Notes under the pieces: model-generated
Database searches by the model: none
The model's input: only the letters and a program-made list of their open reading frames with translations
What the model was told of the DNA's origin: nothing
Shown here: positions 63,012-64,000 of the stretch, piece after piece
How the letters are laid out: every line of letters begins with the position of its first letter
Numbering within the stretch: the first letter of the stretch is position 1
Translations under genes and position numbers: made by a program
From: Flavobacterium sp. JAS
Lineage (GTDB): Bacteria > Bacteroidota > Bacteroidia > Flavobacteriales > Flavobacteriaceae
Assembly (NCBI RefSeq): GCF_020991455.1
Contig: NZ_JAJMOX010000016.1
Coordinates: 1-64,000 of the forward strand
Direction: 5' to 3'
Length of the DNA: 64,000 bases

Positions 63012-64000
63012 TGAGACAGTGTCTCCAAAAGTGTGTAAGTTGAAAAGTTGAGGCTTCGATTTTTATAATCGCAGCCTTTTTTCAAATCTAAGGTTAATTG
63101 GTTTAAAAACGATTCACAAATTTTGAATAGGCACCGACCATTTTTTAGTTGCTTATCTTAAGGCCAAATATACAGATTTCAGCACTGCATCATCATTTGG
63201 AATGACATTTTATTTTTAGTTTATTTTCGGATTTTACTATTAAGGTTTTCGATTAAATTTGTAAGTAAATGATTTTTTCTGATTTTAAATGGGAAGTAAA
63301 AAAAGACCGTTAGTTCGTCCCAGTTATCACACTATGATTTGATGTTGTGAGAATATTTACTTCCCCATTTATTTGCAAAATCGTTTAAGGATAGTTCTGT
63401 GGCTTGTGTTGTTGTAAGTATCTTTCATATCGGTATAAATTGCTTTTTATCCTTCCAAACAGCGTATTTATAAGCATCTCTAATGTGATGGACTGCACAT
63501 ATTTGTGTTTGAGATTCAGCAAAGACACTTCTTATTGTTCGGGTAAAACCGTTCAAGTATAGATAGCTGTAATAGTGATATCCTCAACGCGAGCTTTTAA
63601 TCCGTTAAAACAATCATCCAAAAAGGATTGTTTTCATTCTTAACGAGCCACCCCTAAAACTTCTTTTTTTTTTTATTCTCGATATTGAGTCCTGCTGCTA
63701 AATAGATGATTTTATGGATGACTTTTAAGCCTTCTTTGTCTTTACAAACTAGCCATCCGTCCAAACAATTAAATAAAGATCTTGAAGGGGGCTGTCTTGC
63801 CAAGTAATTACTTCATTGGTAATTGTGTTGGTAATTCGAGATATAGGTATAGATGACATTTCACATTCATGCAATTCCTTGAGTTGTTCTTCAATATCAC
63901 TAATAGTCATTTTTTTAGCATAAGGTGAGATGATCATATTCTCGATACCCTGGGTTATATTCTCTTTTGGGAATAGGGGATAAAGGAAGAATATCTGTCG
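63012..64000 (-). mobile_element. Decayed IS256-family transposase, running off the window
   Basis: The minus strand reads YAKKMTISDIEEQLKELHE, ISRITNTITNEVITWQDSPLQDLYLIVWTDG (63749-63937), the core of an IS256 (mutator-type) transposase, followed in the next frames by IHKIIYLAAGLNI-, YNNTSHRTILKRF- and NLIENLNSKIRK-like pieces with several stops and shifts. The stretch starting GAGACAGTGTCTCCAAAA at 63012 is a candidate terminal repeat. It is non-functional. Confidence 0.7.

Overview
The window looks like a low-GC chromosomal segment of a Bacteroidota member, most probably Flavobacteriaceae (Flavobacterium-like). Pointers are two SusC/SusD pairs, hybrid two-component and LacI regulators beside glycan genes, type IX secretion (T9SS) sorting domains with a PorP/SprF partner, PcfK/PcfJ mobile-element proteins, and promoters fitting the Bacteroidota pattern TTG-N(17-23)-TAnnTTTG. 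No rRNA, complete tRNA or CRISPR array was seen.

Layout. (1) 0-18.2 kb: a polysaccharide utilization locus (PUL 1): the end of a FucP-like importer, FAD oxidoreductase, SusC, SusD, a GH9-like enzyme, GH2, GH16, GH95 and a small LuxR-type regulator. The enzyme set suggests a galactose-rich glycan carrying L-fucose or L-galactose. (2) 18.5-23.8 kb: a lipocalin-like protein, a T9SS type-B cargo with its PorP/SprF partner, and small unknowns. (3) 23.8-32.3 kb: a mobile-element fragment (ssb, unknown, pcfK, pcfJ) beside an unrecognised pair (a 943-aa secreted protein plus a secreted trypsin-like protease) and a toxin-antitoxin pair (XRE-type antitoxin, AbiEii-type nucleotidyltransferase). (4) 32.5-38.4 kb: a satellite of PUL 1 that reuses its promoter/leader; it holds a propeller-like secreted protein, a GH16 enzyme with a T9SS tail, and decayed remnants of the FAD oxidoreductase and of a GH16 binding module. 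(5) 40.0-49.4 kb: PUL 2: LacI regulator, a SusD with a large inserted beta-rich domain, SusC, and a divergent third GH16. A near-ideal palindrome lies in the divergent promoter region. (6) 49.4-54.6 kb: a decayed accessory stretch with a DUF4334 protein, an HxlR pseudogene, an intact HxlR/SDR divergent pair with visible candidate operators, and an IS6/IS3 chimeric transposase wreck. (7) 54.6-63.0 kb: a sulfated-sugar module: sulfatase lipoprotein, FucP-like importer, unusual ROK kinase, and a divergent 1399-aa hybrid two-component regulator; two 22-bp-spaced direct-repeat sites lie between. (8) 63.0-64 kb: a decayed IS256-type transposase running off the end.

How it works together (inference). 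Outer-membrane SusCD complexes bind and import oligosaccharides. Secreted or surface GH16 enzymes cut the backbone, GH95, GH2 and the GH9-like enzyme trim it in the periplasm, and MFS importers pass sugars to cytoplasmic kinases. Three intact GH16 paralogs of the same GH16 plus CBM-like architecture, one shared promoter family and several gene remnants indicate that this locus grew by duplication and then partly decayed.
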